DNA of 24,378 bases, from contig CAYLUS010000030.1 in assembly GCA_964386975.1 (NCBI GenBank), forward strand, positions 1 to 24,378, in the 5' to 3' direction. The notes under the pieces are model-generated. The model was given only the letters and a program-made list of their open reading frames with translations, was not told the origin of the DNA and did no database searches. Below are positions 22,525 through 24,378 of the stretch, one piece after another (positions within the stretch are counted from its first letter, which is position 1; each line of letters opens with the position of its first letter). Source of the DNA: UBA6136 sp964386975 (GTDB lineage: Bacteria > Pseudomonadota > Gammaproteobacteria > Methylococcales > Methylococcaceae). The translations under genes and the position numbers were made by a program.

Positions 22525-22994
22525 TGCCCAATCAGGATGGATCACCTCCCACTTTAAGGCCGACGGGCCCCTCGCCTGAGGCCATCGGGCGGGTTGCGGA
22601 TTACCTCAGGCGTTTGCGGCTGACCGATGAAGTCCTGATCCAGAGCCTTGCTGAGGACTGCCTTCGAAGGGCACAGCGCTTGATGGGGCGGGAGTCTGAG
22701 GCTGAGTTGGTCCGCAGGGGCCTTGAGGAGGCGCAGCGGCGATTTGATCATGCCCTCGCCGCAGCGGTTGGCATGCCACCCTCGAATGATCCCCACCCGC
22801 TGGCTGCCATAAGAGCCGCGCTGTTACTCAATGATCAGCTGTCATCGGATGCCCTTTTCAGGCACGATCACACAACGCTTGAACTCAAGGATGCTCTTAG
22901 AGAAGCACTGCCACGCTCAACCCCTGAGGAGGCACGCTTGGAGATGAAGCCTGTGCCGTTTGATTTCTGGTTGTTCACATCCACGGAGCGCTGA
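22524..22994 (+). CDS. Small protein of unknown function coupled between opgG and opgH
   Basis: I do not recognise this 156-residue protein. It starts at the ATG that overlaps the opgG stop by one base (TGATG), so it is almost certainly translated with opgG, and it ends 8 nt before opgH. There is no signal peptide and no membrane segment. It is highly charged and helical: a proline-rich head (SPPTLRPTGPSPEA), a helical core with YLRRLRLTDEVLIQSLAEDC and ESEAELVRRGLEEAQRRFD, and a hydrophobic tail PVPFDFWLFTSTER. It should stay in the cytosol. E. coli OpgH has a cytosolic N-terminal domain of about 139 residues that the OpgH here lacks; this protein might stand in for it, but I see no clear sequence similarity. 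Composition matches the neighbours, so no sign of recent transfer. Confidence 0.85.
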   Translation: MPNQDGSPPTLRPTGPSPEAIGRVADYLRRLRLTDEVLIQSLAEDCLRRAQRLMGRESEAELVRRGLEEAQRRFDHALAAAVGMPPSNDPHPLAAIRAALLLNDQLSSDALFRHDHTTLELKDALREALPRSTPEEARLEMKPVPFDFWLFTSTER

Positions 22995-23002
22995 AAACCC
23001 CT

Positions 23003-24378
23003 ATGCCTGTCAAAAGCGCTTCTCAAGAGAAAACCTTAAGTCCCCTGGTCATTCGTTTTCGGCGTCTGCTCTTTGTGGTTCTGGTGGGTTTGACGACCTT
23101 GCTGGCGCTGGCGATGATCACCAGTGCCTTTCAGCAAAACGGCGTCACCCCCACCGAATTGGTGTTGCTGGTTCTCTATACCTTGCTCATTTTGTGGGTC
23201 AGTACCTCTTTCTGGACGGCAACGCTGGGATTCTGGGTGTTGCTTTGGGGTGGCGATCACTATTCCATTGGCCGGATTGCCCCGGAGGGACAAGGCACGG
23301 TCGATCGCACCCGGAAAGTGGCACTGGTCATGCCGATCTACAATGAGGACCCCGCCCGCGTTTCAGCGGGTCTTCGGGCGATCTGGCAGTCGCTTCAGGA
23401 AACCGGTGAAGCGGAGGATTTCGAACTCTTTATTCTGAGCGACACCCGTGATCCCGATTGCTGGATCCAGGAAGAGGCCTACTGGTATCGGATGTGCGTT
23501 GATTTCAACGCCCATGGTCGGATCTTCTACCGCAACCGGGAGCGGAATATCGCCCGAAAAAGCGGCAATCTGGAAGAGTTCTGCCACCGCTGGGGCGGGC
23601 GTTATCGGCACATGGTGGTTCTGGATGCAGACAGCATCATGGCGGGGGAGACGCTGGTCAAGATGGTTGATCTCATGGACCGCCATCCGGGCGTTGCCCT
23701 GATCCAGTCACCGCCCCTGCCGGCCAACCAGCATTCGCTCTTCTCAAGAATTCTGCAGTTCGCCAGCAACTTCTATGGCGATATCTTCATCTGGGGGATC
23801 AACTACTGGCAATTGTCAGGGAGTGGATACTGGGGGCATAACGCGATTATCCGTGTCGATCCTTTTGTCCAGCATTGCGGGCTTCCGAAATTACCCGGAA
23901 GCGAACCGTTTGGCGGAGAGATCTTCAGCCACGATACGGTTGAGGCGGCACTCTTCCGTGAGGCCGGCTGGGAAGTCTGGATCGCTCCGGAATTGAAGGG
24001 CAGTTATGAGGAACTGCCACCCACCCTGATTGACTACGCCAAACGCGACCGCCGCTGGTGTCAGGGGAATCTGCAGCACCTTCGCATGGTGTTCACAAAA
24101 GGATTTTCGGGGCTGAGCCGCCTCTATTTCCTGATGGGCATCATGTCCTATGTGTCTTCGCCCCTGTGGCTGATGTTCCTGATGCTGACTGGGTTTGAGG
24201 CCTATGTCAGAAGCCAGACCATGCCGGTCTATTTCTTTGGGGACAACCTTTTTCCGGTCTGGCCGGAGTCTTATACGGTTGAGATGACGACGGTGTTGGC
24301 GGTGACCTTGGCGATGCTGTTTCTGCCTAAGGTCTGGAGTCTGATTCTGGGTTACCTCAGCGGACGCAAGCTCAAGCG
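23003..24378 (+). CDS. opgH: Glucans biosynthesis glucosyltransferase OpgH (MdoH), cut by right edge
   Basis: The first 458 residues are visible. Two membrane segments (about 21-42 and 51-83) precede a family 2 glycosyltransferase domain with VMPIYNEDPARVSAGLRA (109-126), FILSDTRDPD (143-152), KSGNLEEFCHRWGGRY, the DxD motif LDADSIM (207-213), YWGHNAIIR and the acceptor-site motif DRRWCQGN (349-356). Further membrane helices follow before the edge. OpgH makes the linear beta-1,2-glucan backbone from UDP-glucose and exports it for OpgG. It starts only about 20 residues before the first helix, so it lacks the long cytosolic N-terminal domain of E. coli and Pseudomonas OpgH. MPIYNED rather than MPICNED also sets it apart from those. 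The ribosome-binding site (GGAG, 14 nt away) is weak. Confidence 0.95.
   Translation, partial: MPVKSASQEKTLSPLVIRFRRLLFVVLVGLTTLLALAMITSAFQQNGVTPTELVLLVLYTLLILWVSTSFWTATLGFWVLLWGGDHYSIGRIAPEGQGTVDRTRKVALVMPIYNEDPARVSAGLRAIWQSLQETGEAEDFELFILSDTRDPDCWIQEEAYWYRMCVDFNAHGRIFYRNRERNIARKSGNLEEFCHRWGGRYRHMVVLDADSIMAGETLVKMVDLMDRHPGVALIQSPPLPANQHSLFSRILQFASNFYGDIFIWGINYWQLSGSGYWGHNAIIRVDPFVQHCGLPKLPGSEPFGGEIFSHDTVEAALFREAGWEVWIAPELKGSYEELPPTLIDYAKRDRRWCQGNLQHLRMVFTKGFSGLSRLYFLMGIMSYVSSPLWLMFLMLTGFEAYVRSQTMPVYFFGDNLFPVWPESYTVEMTTVLAVTLAMLFLPKVWSLILGYLSGRKLK

Noticed and set aside
1..24378. tRNA genes, CRISPR repeats, insertion sequences, phage or toxin-antitoxin genes
   Set aside because: The intergenic spaces are short and I saw no cloverleaf-like, repeated or terminal-inverted-repeat sequence in them; every long frame is a recognised core gene except the one between opgG and opgH.

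Overview
The window is a moderately GC-rich, densely packed stretch of proteobacterial housekeeping chromosome. Several gene orders point to the Gammaproteobacteria (or the nearby beta/gamma border): ndk-rlmN-hisS-yfgM-bamB-der, rplU-rpmA-obgE-proB, rluD-pgeF divergent from bamD, and opgG-opgH. I cannot name a genus. The window carries two scaffold gaps of exactly 100 N (4280-4379 and 14472-14571), so it comes from a scaffolded draft assembly. I see no tRNA, rRNA, CRISPR array, insertion sequence or phage gene.

Layout. Positions 1-1211 hold the N-terminal part of a 5-oxoprolinase on the minus strand. Its start codon lies only 79 nt from iscR, and a good IscR type-1 operator sits between them. 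On the plus strand follow iscR, a NifS/IscS-type cysteine desulfurase and iscA (Fe-S cluster assembly, with no iscU, hscBA or fdx), then ndk, rlmN (interrupted by gap 1), hisS, yfgM, bamB and der. Convergent to der is an L,D-transpeptidase with Ig-like domains. Next comes rpsT (+), facing the rplU-rpmA-obgE-proB operon (-), which has a near-consensus sigma-70 promoter and an intrinsic terminator placed directly before obgE.

Gap 2 lies upstream of rplU and no gene can be read around it. Then comes the minus-strand operon rluD-pgeF-ZIP transporter, divergent from bamD. bamD is followed by a PfkB-family kinase and mltB. sixA converges on mltB with interlocked stop codons. Last come opgG, a small unrecognised gene, and opgH, which is cut by the right edge.

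Themes. Much of the window serves the cell envelope: BamB and BamD (outer-membrane protein assembly), YfgM (periplasmic chaperone at the translocon), an L,D-transpeptidase and MltB (peptidoglycan), PgeF (in E. coli linked to peptidoglycan precursor fidelity), and OpgG/OpgH (osmoregulated periplasmic glucans). The rest serves ribosome and translation: Der, ObgE, RluD, RlmN, HisS, S20, L21 and L27.

Most of this is ordinary. The best candidates for something undescribed are the 156-residue protein translationally coupled between opgG and opgH, the IscR operator shared with 5-oxoprolinase, the mycobacterial-style L,D-transpeptidase, and the terminator that ends 13 nt before the obgE start codon.
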